From Yamagishiella unicocca (taxonomy: Eukaryota; Chlorophyta; Chlorophyceae; Chlamydomonadales; Volvocaceae): 64,000 bases of DNA. Shown here in pieces: positions 48,401 through 58,369 of this stretch. The stretch covers positions 558,001 through 622,000 of the forward strand of contig BDSL01000056.1 in assembly GCA_003116995.1 (NCBI GenBank), in the 5' to 3' direction. The position numbers and the translations under genes are program-made. Under the pieces are notes generated by a model that worked only from the letters and a program-made list of their open reading frames with translations, did no database searches and had not been told where the DNA came from. How positions within the stretch are numbered: the stretch's first letter is position 1; the number at the start of each line of letters is the position of its first letter.

Positions 48401-49400
48401 CCTCGCCGCCGGCCCGGCCCCCTCGCTCGCGACCCCAACTCCCACCCCCCGCGCCACAACCGCAGCCCTACCACCCGCCCAACTGCCCTGTCCTCCCGCC
48501 TAAATGCCGCTTCCACATCCTCGTGGCCGCCTCGCAGCTTGCCTAGGCCCCCGCCCTCACGGCCACGGCCAGCCCGCCTTCATTCCGTCCTCAACTACGC
48601 AGCAGGCTGCGCGAGATGACTCCCGTGCGCAAATCGGTCTTCTCGCCAACCCCCCTACTGCTGCCGTCCGCCTCGGCTACACCTCCAACGCCGGCCAGTC
48701 CCGCCCAAGCAGCCTCCAGGTAGGTCCGCGGCGCAGGAAGTAGTTGGAACATCATTATGCACATGAGCAACATGTGCGCCGCACCGCAGCTTTCCCTCGT
48801 GGCCTCAACGCCCAAACCCACTATACCACCAGAGGCCATCCCGCACGAACAGGGACACCTGGCCACACCCGCCGCCTCATGAGGACCATATATTTGACCG
48901 CTAGCCCACCACGGCGCACGATGTGCACCACACCGTCGTCTGAGTCCGAACTGCAGAAGTCATTTCGCATGCCGTGCTTTCCGCGACAGAAGTCCACGGG
49001 CAAGGACAGCGGTGTCGATCATTGCAAATTAGGAATCACGAGTTTTTAATTGCAGCAATATCCGCGTAACCATCTTTGAGCCGCGGGCAATTGTTTGGTA
49101 ACAGGATACAACAACTAGTCGATTGAGTTCAGGATGGTATCTTCTATGTCGACTTCAATATATGTGCAAGGAGACGGAAAGAAAGGAGCATTTGGAGGTT
49201 TGGCGAGGAACACGGCACGGCGGCACGTCACATTTTGCAGTGCATTTCCTAATGCCATTTGGACACCTGTCGCATACTTTAATAGCTAGATACGCGAGCA
49301 CTATCACGCTTCAAGGCCATAAATATCGCTTCGCCTGCCCGAAGACGTTCGAGAGCTTTTGCCGCCGATCTCAGCTCATCTTCCTTTGTTGTCCTGTAAC

Positions 49401-51293
49401 ATGCCGCCAAAACGAAAGGACGAGCCTTATAAGTGCGTATTGTTGGCAGAACTCGTTGTTGCTAAGCGTGAGTGTCTTGGCGCTTACGGTCGGCGCGCCC
49501 GCGTGACACAGGGAGAGCGCCCGGAAGGAGGACGTCCGCACCTCGAACACAGAGGCAGCTAAAGCTGTGGCTGATGGTGTACAAATAAGCCTTGGGCCCC
49601 GTGGTATGGACAAGATGGTGAGCTAGGGCGCGTGGCTTGGACTCAGCATGCGAAGCAGAGCTGCGTCGCGGCAACTGGTGCATGCTCGCCTGCACAGATG
49701 TCCTCACCTAACGGCGAAGTCATCGTCACCAACGATGGCGCCACTATCCTTCAAAAGATGACCCTGACGCAGCCGGCGGCCAAGATGCTTGTGGAGCTGT
49801 CGAAATCGCAGGTGCGGCCCCGGCAGCACTGCAGCCCACAATTACCGCTGGCGGCTTCTAGTACCTGTGTTGTTTTCATTGCTAACTGTCGCTCGGGCTG
49901 CCCCGCATTGCAGAACGTCGTGGCGGGCGGCGGCACGACGTCAGTGGTGGTCATCTGCGGTGCCCTCCTCAAAAAGTGTCAGGACCTGCTGGAGAAGGGA
50001 GTGCACCCCACCATCATTTCGGACGCCTTCAACAAGGCCGCAGGGAAGGCCTGCGAGGTGCGGGTGTCAGCGGACTATGGGGGCGGGAGGGTGTTTAGCT
50101 TGTTGGGCAGGCGGTGGGGCGCGTGCCGGGTTGCCGCAGCAGCCAGTCGGAACGTGGGATATACCGCTGACGCTACCGGCACGCAGAGACGATAGCGGGA
50201 GATGCCGCATGGTTGCAGCTGCTTCACTCCAGCCGAAGCCTGGTCCCGATGTCCTGGAGAGGGAGGGAGGGAGCATCCCGTCCCCACGAAGGGGGGAAGG
50301 CAGGCTGGCAGGGAGGGTGCGGGATGAGCACGTGGGTGTAAGTCGCGTCGATGGGCAAGTGGGTTTCAGACGCGTCGGTCTCGTGTCACACGCCGCGCCG
50401 TTGCATTGACCACAGCCTCCGCTCACCGGACGAGAGGCATCATCAGAAACCATGAACAATGAGGTTGTGGCAGTACTCACAACGCGACGGCCACCGCCGG
50501 CGGGACTCCCCCATGCAGAAATGGCTCGATGAGCTGGTGGTTTTCAGGCAACTGCGATTAGATGACGGGTATCCAACGTCGTGCAGTGGGCAGCGGGGCG
50601 GGGCGGGATGAGGGGTGTGCACCTGCACCGCTTATGTAGTGGAGGAGGGGCCGTTGCAGGGCAACGCCGCAAAGATTGCGCAGAGGCGAGGGGTCGAGTT
50701 CGGGTGCGTAAGAAGGGGTGAAGGACGCTGAGGAGGAGGGCGGGATGCCGCGCGACGGCGCAGCAGAGGCGTGGGGCGCTGCGGAACGGCGGGATCGGAG
50801 ACGGAGGGGTGGGGGACGGAGGGGTCACGGCGCGCCTGTTGTGGTGAAATGGGGCATGTTACAAGGCAAGGCTGAGGGCAGGGAGGCAAGAAGGGGAACG
50901 ATCTGGTGCTGCGGACACGCTGCTGGTATGTCTATGCGATGTGCGGCGGAGGCGGCTGGAGGGGCCGCGTGGGACGAAGCGGCATGGCGGGGGCCAGGGC
51001 GGGCAAGGTTCGCTCGGTAGGCCCGTGTGCGGCTGTGTGGGTTGAGTTCGGGTTGGTGCGGAACGCACACCTGCTGCGCGGTGACGTGCAAGCGGCAAGA
51101 GGGCTTGTGCTCCGGGTACACGGCCCCGGTGTCTTTCCGTTACAGCCAACGAGCTCTTCCCCGCTCCCTGCCGCGCCTCAACTCTAAATCTCGCCCTCCA
51201 TGCCCCTCCCTCCCATGGTGTTTTCAGGTCCTGGAACCATCGCCATCCCGGTAAACATGGACTTCCGCGAGAGCCTCATCCGCGCAGCCAAAG
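49401..51293 (+). pseudogene. CCT4: Truncated CCT4 (TCP-1 delta) chaperonin gene
   Basis: Exons 49401-49432, 49512-49617, 49698-49811, 49914-50057 and 51228-51293. They encode the start of a group II chaperonin: [64 protein letters not shown] and [11 protein letters not shown], the order and wording of the delta subunit. Three defects are visible. The conserved ATPase motif GDGTT reads GGGTT (Asp lost). The fifth exon enters phase 0 as VLEP and hits TAA at 51252-51254. A +1 shift would read IAIPVNMDFRESLIRAA, matching the family, which implies one missing base. The apical domain and everything after it are absent: the next exon encodes unrelated sequence. It is probably a degenerate duplicate. 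A sequencing error could explain the frameshift but not the other two defects. Confidence 0.75.
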
Positions 51294-54200
51294 GTAAGTG
51301 GGGCTGGGGAGCGGGAGGCCGGGGGCGGGAAGGGGGTTTGAGGGGAAAGGGAGCCCGAGTAGTTCGAGGGTATCGTTTGTGAGGGAGGCTGGCGGAGGTG
51401 AAGGCATGGACACACCCACGTCTCTACGCACCCCCAACCCCACTGGCACCCCGTCCGGAAGCAGCCGCCTCGCCACCACCACCACCATCACCTCAACCTT
51501 CTTCCCCCTTGCCCCGCCCTTGCCCCCGTTCGCCCGCGCACTCCCGCCCAGACGTGGGCTCCACCTCCATCCGGAGCCGCCTCGGCAGCGCCGCCTCGTT
51601 CTCCACCACATCCTACTCCGTCACCACCATGTCCATGGTCTCCGCCTCGACCGCCTCCGCGCGCGCCCCCTCCGCCTTCGGCCTGGATGGCGATTTCGAC
51701 GAGGGGTACGACGGGGGCGCCGGCGGCGGCGAGCGCAGCGCCATCGGCGGCCTGTTCGGCTGTACGAGCCCCGACGGGCAGCAGCAGCAGCAGCTGAGGG
51801 ACTTTGAGGCGCCGCGGGTGGCCATGTGGGCTGCCGTATCAGGATCCACGATCTCGGAAGAGCTGTACCCCCACGTGAGTAGCGGCAGCCCGCCCGCCGT
51901 GTGATCGAGCGCTCAGCGCACCCCGCCCCGCCCACCAATGCTGCAGGAGACGCCCCTTTGGGGTTTCTCCCCCACCCGCTGCGCTGCCCCTGAGTAACCA
52001 CCATAACTAACCGCCAAACAACGATAGCAACCGACGACAGCCGCGTTGACAACTGACCGGCCATTATGTGCTCGTCGCAGGTATCGCCTGGAGACCGGCG
52101 AGGCGGTCCGCATCCACCGGCGGCGTAAGGACCGAGTGGGCGAGCTGCGACCCTGGTCGGTGCGTGACGTGTATTCGTTTACTGCGGTGCTGGTGCCGGC
52201 TTCGGCTGTCGCTCCCCTTACCCATCCCTTGAGCTCACAGCGGCCCCTCGCGCCCCCCCGCTCCCCGGGTCCTCTCCTGCTCCCTTCCCAACCTCCGGTC
52301 AGCCACCCTGCACTCCTCGACCCTCGCGCCCTACTACGCTAGCCGCCGCCAAGGATCCCTGGCAATGAGTCATTGCAGAGTACTGGCAGTAACCGCTAGC
52401 AGCATGGCAACCACCCCCCCGCCGTGTCGACCTCGCAAACCCAAGGCGGACCCGCCCTCCCGCCGCCCGCGCCGGCCCCCCCCTCCCCCAACTCCCCGGC
52501 CCCTCAGGCCCCCGACGTCACCGCCGGCAGCTACGTGCGCGAGGAGACTGCCGCCCGCGACCTGCTGCAGAAGGGCGGCGAGCTGCCCCTGGAGCTGGAG
52601 CTGCCGGAGCTGCCCGCCCCACCGCGTCCCGACCAGACCGCACTGCGCGACCCGCGGGACATCCCCACGATTGTGGCCAAGATCACGTTCCGGCCGGTGA
52701 GGCTGACACGGGTGGGCCGGTCTTGGAGTTCCGGGCGGTGGAGTTGGGCTGGGATGTGGGTGGGTGCACCGCACTGGCTGCTGGCGAGCTGACGCTCTTG
52801 TTTCGTTGGGTGTCCCCCGCCGCATGGGGCTCCCGCAGGTGGGAGCGAGCAGCACCTGGCCCTCGCCGCCCCCCCCCAAAGGCCATCGTGTAACCGGGAC
52901 TTATGCCGCCCCCCAAACGCCAGCCTATGCGCCGGCTACACTTCCCACGTCGAGTAACCGGTCATTTTTTGTGACCCCCCGAAACCCCCCCAAGACCCCC
53001 CAAAACCTCCCCACCCCCCCCCAAATCCCCCCCGAAACCCCCATCCCAACCCGCAGCGCCACGTCCCCGTCGCGGAGCCCTCCGGCTCCTCTTCTCTCGA
53101 CCTCACCGCCGTGCCCTCCCGCCAGCCCTCCCGCTCCGGCGGCCTGTCCTCCGCCTCCCTGATGCTGGTGCACTCGCGGCTGGGGTCCTTCAAGAGCAGC
53201 TTCACGTTGCAAGGGGGCCGGAGCGGACGGAGGCAGAGCCCCGGAGCGGCACCGACCGGCCGGGTGAGGGGGCGGGAAGGGCGCAGCGCGGGAACGACGC
53301 ATGGACACGAGGCAGGAGAGGAGGGGGAAATGACTTGGGAGGGGGAGGGGGGTAGGGGGTAGGCATCGGCAGGTGGTGGTTGGGGGAAGGTGGGAGGGTG
53401 AGCCGGCGGATGGGCGGGCCGGCTGGTGGGAGAGCGGGCAAGAGGAGGGTGCGGGATGTGAGGGTGGTGGGTTGTAGGGTTGAGCTGGGGGGGCGCGGTC
53501 CCGATAGAGGGGAGGCGCAGGGAAGGGGAAAGCTGTGTGGCTGTGGGTGTGGGGGTTCGTGACGGCCTTGTAGGGGTGCACCTGGGTAACAACGTATCCT
53601 CAGTACCACAGGCTTGTGTCAACTGTTAATAAACGACTAGTCACTGCCGTACACAGGTGTCGCAGCGTCTCCTGTCACAAGCATGCCATACACCTCTCAC
53701 ACTGACCATCCCCGCATCGCCCTATCTCCCAAACGTTTTTTCCTTCGTACACGGGTTTTCCTTGCAATCCCCCCAATTGTAACCTGGTCTACTCTCCCTC
53801 CCCACCCCCCAATTTGTGTCGCGCCGTACGACAGGCATGGAGCTGGATTTCTTCGACCGGGACTGGAACCGCGCCCAGGCCAAGCTGCGCTTCCGGCAGC
53901 TGGTGCACAGGAACTGCCCAGGTGGGAACTCCGGGGGCCCTCAAAGCAAACTAAGTCCGGCATCCCTCTTCCCCCCGGGTCTCCCGGGCGGGTCCGAGGT
54001 TCGACAAGCCCCGCTCTACCCTGCCCAGCCACCTCACCAAGTTCCCCATCATGCAAAGCAAGACGGGCCCATTCCTAGAAACGTTTCGCTACATCGCTCG
54101 GGGGTCTTGTTGGGTTTGGTTGGGGTTCGACCGAGCTACCGGTCGCTTCTCAAACCCCGGAACCCTCCCCCCGCCTGCCTCCGCCGCGGGGTCCTTGTTT

Positions 54201-57200
54201 CCGTTAGCCTAGGAGTCGCAGCCGCAATAGACATGGCCGCCGAAGGTCGACATACGGCCTCCGAGTTCTCGTTTCCTCAACCAAGTTCTCCAGCATGCAT
54301 TTCCAAACGTATGTCCCAAACGGCGTTTCCTTCGTACACGAGTTTTCCTTTCAACCTCCCCCCTTCCCCCCTGCAGTGCTCACAACACTCCCTCCCTCCC
54401 TCCCCCGTTACTCAGGCGGCGCTCCCCAGGTCGACCAGCTGCGCGCCTTCCTGCGGGAGCACTACTGGTGGCTGCTGCTGGTGTTGGACCACTACTCGGC
54501 CACGTTTGCCGGCACCGCGGACCCCTTCAACATGCACCAGGCGGCGTGGACGGAGCTGACCAAGCAGACGGGCGTGGGAGGAGACCCGGCGGCAATGGCG
54601 GACGCGACGGCAGGCGCTGACGGCGGCATGGTGGTGCCTGGCGGCCGGTCCCTGGGGCCTGCCGAGCTGGCCCGCATCTTCCTGGCCGCCACCCTGGACG
54701 ACAACAAGGCGGGCGACGAGGCCAGGGTGCGTCGCACTGCGCATCGCCGGGGATGACGTGTGGTCGCGGGTCAAGGGAGGGACTGGTCTGGCAGCCGAAT
54801 CCTGAGGCGGGGAGGCTTGCTAGCAAGACCCGTGCACTGAGGCCACCGAGCAGCAACTGTAGCGCCGTACCGAGGCGGAGCGCTGTAGGGCTGCAGCGAT
54901 GCGGTCGCGGGACGCGGGTGGTGCCAGCTCGTCAGGGTGGGCACCAGCCGCCACCAACCCCACCAAACACAATCGCGACTCCAAGCCCAGCCCGCCATGG
55001 CTACTCAGCACTTCCCCAGTTTCCCCCACCCCGCAAGTCGCAAGTGGTCCCCCCAACGCCACGGCCCCTTTCCCTTGCCCCCTGGTCCCTCTCTCTCCCG
55101 CCCCTCCCCTCCGCAGCCCACCCCCGGCACCTCGCTGATGCGCTCCCAGTGGGTCGAGCTCCTCCTGCGCACCGCCGCAGCAGAGTTCCTGCTGGGGCCC
55201 GCAGCGGGGGCCGCAGCGGGGACCACCGGCGGCGCCAGCAGCAGCCACAACAGCGCCAGCAGCAGGGCCCTCTCGGGCGAGCTGGGAAGGGTCGGTGTGC
55301 AGAGCAGGGGGCGGGCGGCCCGGGCCAAGGCCAGCGAGGCAGCCGCGGCAGCCGCAGCTGGTGGCGGCAAGAAGGCCGCGCCGGCTCGTGCTGTCCGGGT
55401 CGACGTCGCCGCCATCGAGCGAGACGCTGCGTCAGCCAACGGCAGCGACGGCGGCGGTGGTGGTGGTGGTGGTGGTGGTGGTGGTGGTGGTGGTGGCCGC
55501 AGCGGCGCTGTGCACCGGCTGGCCAGCGTCCCCTGGAAGATCCCCGACGACGACGATGCGGATGAGGACACGGAGGGGCCGGAGACCCCCAGGACTCCCA
55601 GGACGCCGACCGACCACGGAGGGGCGGTGGCGGCAGTGCCCAGCGGCTGGAAGCAGGACGCGGCCTCGGCTGACATGCTGTCTACCGTACGGCGACTGTC
55701 GTACGAATGCTTCATACCCAACGTGGCGCCCGGCGCACTGGTGGGTCTGGTCCAGGGAGGGGTTGGTTCCTGGAGGCAGGAGGAGGGGCGGCCCTTCGCT
55801 AGCGGTAGTCGGTGTGGAGAGTCCTGGAGGTGCGAGGTGGGGGGCGAGGGAGCAAGACGACAAAACATATATGACGCCCTGCGGCCCCCGTAACCGTACG
55901 GCGACCGTTGTTCGTTCGTTACGGCAGGTGGACACTAACAGCTTCCGCCAGACGCGGCTGTACGCGCCGGAGGTGGACCAGCTGTTCGAGCAGCAGGCGA
56001 CCGTGCTCAAGGTGCGCGGGTGGGGGGGGAGGCGGGTGCAATGAAGAACCGTGTACGAAAGAAAACGGCGGGGGGGTGGGGCGGGGTTGGAAGAGAGGTA
56101 CCTTTCCTCGGTAGTCCCCTGAGGGTTGTAAGCATGGGGAGTGTGGAAGGGCTGCTGGGCTAGCTGCCGCCCGCACTGGGCGCACCTGCAGCACGTGCGC
56201 CTTGCCGCTGCCATCGCCCTGTCCCTTCCCCGGGGCCCCCCGCCCCCCCTTGCCCCCCCTCCCGCCCACTCCCCAACGACACGGGGCTTCCCCAGCTGCC
56301 AGTGCTGATCCCCCATCGCTGGTGTAGCGCACTGGCATTGCTTTACTTCACACCCCACTCCCACCGCCAACCCCTTTGTCGGTTCAAGGTTTTGTCGTGC
56401 TCCGTACACCCACCCACCCGCCCGCCCACCCACCAAACGGTATTTCTCACGTACACGGGTCTTCCTTGCAACCCACCCACCCACCCACCCACCCGCGCCT
56501 CGCGCTGCCAGGCCATCTACGCCCACTACCGGAACCTGGGGGGCGGCCGCCCCGGCACTGCCACCGGCACCGGCAGCAGCAGTGGTGCTGCGGCCGCGGA
56601 CCGCAAACGTCTGGAGCTGCCCGGCTGGCTGGAGCTGGCGGGGGAGGCGCGGCTGTTCGGTGCGCACTTCACCGTGCGGGAGGCCCGGCTGGCATTCATG
56701 GCCTCGAGGACCAGGTGGGGGGAGGGCTGGAGCAGGCGGAAGGTTTCGAGGAAGACCCGTGGAGGGAGGGCTGGAGAGGTGGAGGGAGGGCTGGAGATGT
56801 GTGGGGGGAGGGCTGGAGATGTGTGGGGGGAGGGCTGGAGCAGGGCGGTTGAGAGGAAACCCATGGAGCGGGGTGGGGGGCGGCGTGGCGAACCGAACTA
56901 GGGAGGAAAGGATCCGGGTGGGTGTGTAGCGCGGCTTAACGTCGCATGATGGTCGTGTGGGTCACCGTACCGGGTGGGTCGGGGGGTGAGGCAGGGAAGG
57001 TACGTGGCTCAGAGGGCGGGGACTGAATGGACGGACGGGGGGGTGAGGGCTGCGCTGGCGCTTCGCCGGTCGTGGTCGTTCGATCATCACCGTCCTCCGG
57101 CTGCCGCCATGTCCTCCCCCTCCCCCCTCCCCCCCCCCCACCTGCCGCAGGTACCAGGACGAGCTGTCCGGCGACAAGAGCGACGTGGCTCGCGGCAGGG

Positions 57201-58369
57201 CGCTCACCTACCCGGCGTTCCTGGAGGCGCTGGGGCGGGCGGCGGACCTCATCAGCCCGCCGCCGCCGGAGGACTTGGACAAGGTGGGGAGTGAGGGGTG
57301 GGGTTGCAGAAAAAAAGACCGGTATCTCGGCACGGGGCGGGGTAGGGGGGGGGCAACAGCCGGGCTGCTTGGTCTGCGTGGCGGGTGGTGCCGGTGCAGC
57401 TCTACGTCGAAACGCAAAAACCCCTAGTGCTGGTTTGCGAGCGCAGTGGGACTTTGGGTGGGTGGGTTGTAAAAACCGTTTTACACGTTGGTTGGGGGTT
57501 GTCGGGGAGGGTGTTGTGGACGCAGCGCCGCAGTCAGGGCCGAGTGGACGCGGGAGCGGAAGCGGAAGTGGGGAGTGGGCCCCTCCCTCGGGTTAGGCAG
57601 CCTAACTTCGGAGTAGCTTGAACGAGCAGGCCTAGCGGTTGCGGCAGTCCTCAGGCGCCGCCGCCCCGTGCAACAACCCCCTCCTGCTCCTGCTCTTCCT
57701 CCTCCTCCCCTCCTCCTCGTCCGCCGCCTCATCCCCACTCCCTCCCCTTGCAGCTGGGCTTCACCGGCGAGTACGGCGCCGCCGCCTACTACGACGCCAC
57801 CCGCAAGGACCCCTCGCTGCTGCTGCCCCCCCGGGACAGCGCGCAGCTGCACACCGTCAAGACCAGGCCGCTGGCGGACAAGCTGGCGCAGGTGGGTGGG
57901 GCGGAGGGATGCGAGGGGGCGGGGGCAGGGGGGCGGGTGTGTGTGGAGGGGGAGGGAGGTTGCCGGGGGGCCGGGGGGCTTTCGGGACTCGGAAGGGACA
58001 GCTTGGGCCCAGGTCGGGCAGGGGTGTGTGTGGGGGGGTATCGTGGCACTGCACCGAGGAATGGGGCCGCGGGGTAGCTACCCATCCACGGCTGGCTCGC
58101 TGCCCGCCGCTGCCCGCCTCTGGACCCGCAGCTCTTGGTCCCCTTCGCAACCCGCACCCGCCCACGCGCGGCCAACGCTGCTGCCGTGCCACCGTACCTC
58201 CCCCTCCAACCCCCTCCCCCTCCCCCTCCCCCCGGTGACCCCCCGGCAGGTCCTGGCCATCTTGCTGCGCAACCTCATGGACTGCTTCGGCTGCAAGGCC
58301 AGCGAGCAGCTGGTGGCGCGACTCAAGCAGCCGCGATCGCGGGGCGTCAAGCTCAGGAGGGCGGGGTAG
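51257..58369 (+). CDS. Long conserved-looking protein of unknown function, CCT4-derived first exon
   Basis: Exons seen: 51257-51293 (start ATG in the CCT4-derived exon, tentative), 51552-about 51862/51874, 52081-52159, 52403-52696, 53057-53263, 53835-53921, 54416-54726, 55117-55740, 55928-56011, 56512-56714, 57151-57283, 57754-57891, 58250-58369 (TAG). From 53835 onward all phases agree. The joins at 51862/51874 to 52081 and at 53263 to 53835 do not agree without a weak donor or a missing exon. Compact segments alternate with low complexity: FFDRDWNRAQAKLRFRQLV, LREHYWWLLLVLDHYSATF, VDTNSFRQTRLYAPEVDQLF and LTYPAFLEALGRAADL. The last resembles a helix common in EF-hand-like flagellar proteins, but no calcium loop is visible. 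There is a poly-Gly run of about 17 residues near 55450-55497 and an acidic DDDDADED run. The function is unknown; a cytoskeletal or ciliary role is only a guess. Confidence 0.6.
53728..53770 (+). repeat. Recurrent intron element, copy 1
   Basis: CCCAAACG, then TTTCCTTCGTACACGGGTTT, then TCCTTGCAA, followed by a C run. It lies about 65 bp upstream of the acceptor at 53834 in the unknown gene. Closely similar copies occur in two other introns of the same gene. Confidence 0.8.
54315..54360 (+). repeat. Recurrent intron element, copy 2
   Basis: CCCAAACGGCG, then TTTCCTTCGTACACGAGTTT, then TCCTTTCAA and a C-rich tract, ending about 55 bp before the acceptor at 54415. Confidence 0.8.
55450..55497 (+). 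repeat. GGN trinucleotide run encoding poly-glycine
   Basis: About 16 to 17 consecutive Gly codons, mostly GGT, within exon 55117-55740 of the unknown gene. It produces long poly-Thr or poly-Pro shadow frames on the opposite strand. It is probably length-variable. Confidence 0.95.
56431..56475 (+). repeat. Recurrent intron element, copy 3
   Basis: CCAAACGGTA, then TTTCTCACGTACACGGGTCT, then TCCTTGCAA and CCCACCC repeats, about 36 bp before the acceptor at 56511. A possible shortened inverted copy lies at about 57455-57485. Confidence 0.75.

Larger units (their letters stand above)
42635..49400. other. Long gap without a firm gene
   Basis: About 6.8 kb between the divergent starts of LAP (-) and the CCT4-like gene (+). 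It contains an unassigned coding-like frame at 43993-44427, a 21-bp duplication at about 43762-43803, the AT-rich repeat at 45344-45424, and a C-rich stretch at 47.5-48.7 kb with long but low-complexity frames (Pro/Ala/Arg). The frames there overlap on both strands and look like composition artefacts. No RNA gene was recognised. Confidence 0.45.

Noticed and set aside
47398..48743. Pro/Arg/Ala-rich open frames on both strands as genes
   Set aside because: Frames overlap in several phases and reflect C-rich DNA; no splice-consistent chain or motif.
55005..56667. Long minus-strand open frames (287 and 411 codons) with poly-Pro or poly-Thr runs
   Set aside because: They are mirror images of the poly-Gly exon and GC-rich introns of the plus-strand gene, with no motifs of their own.
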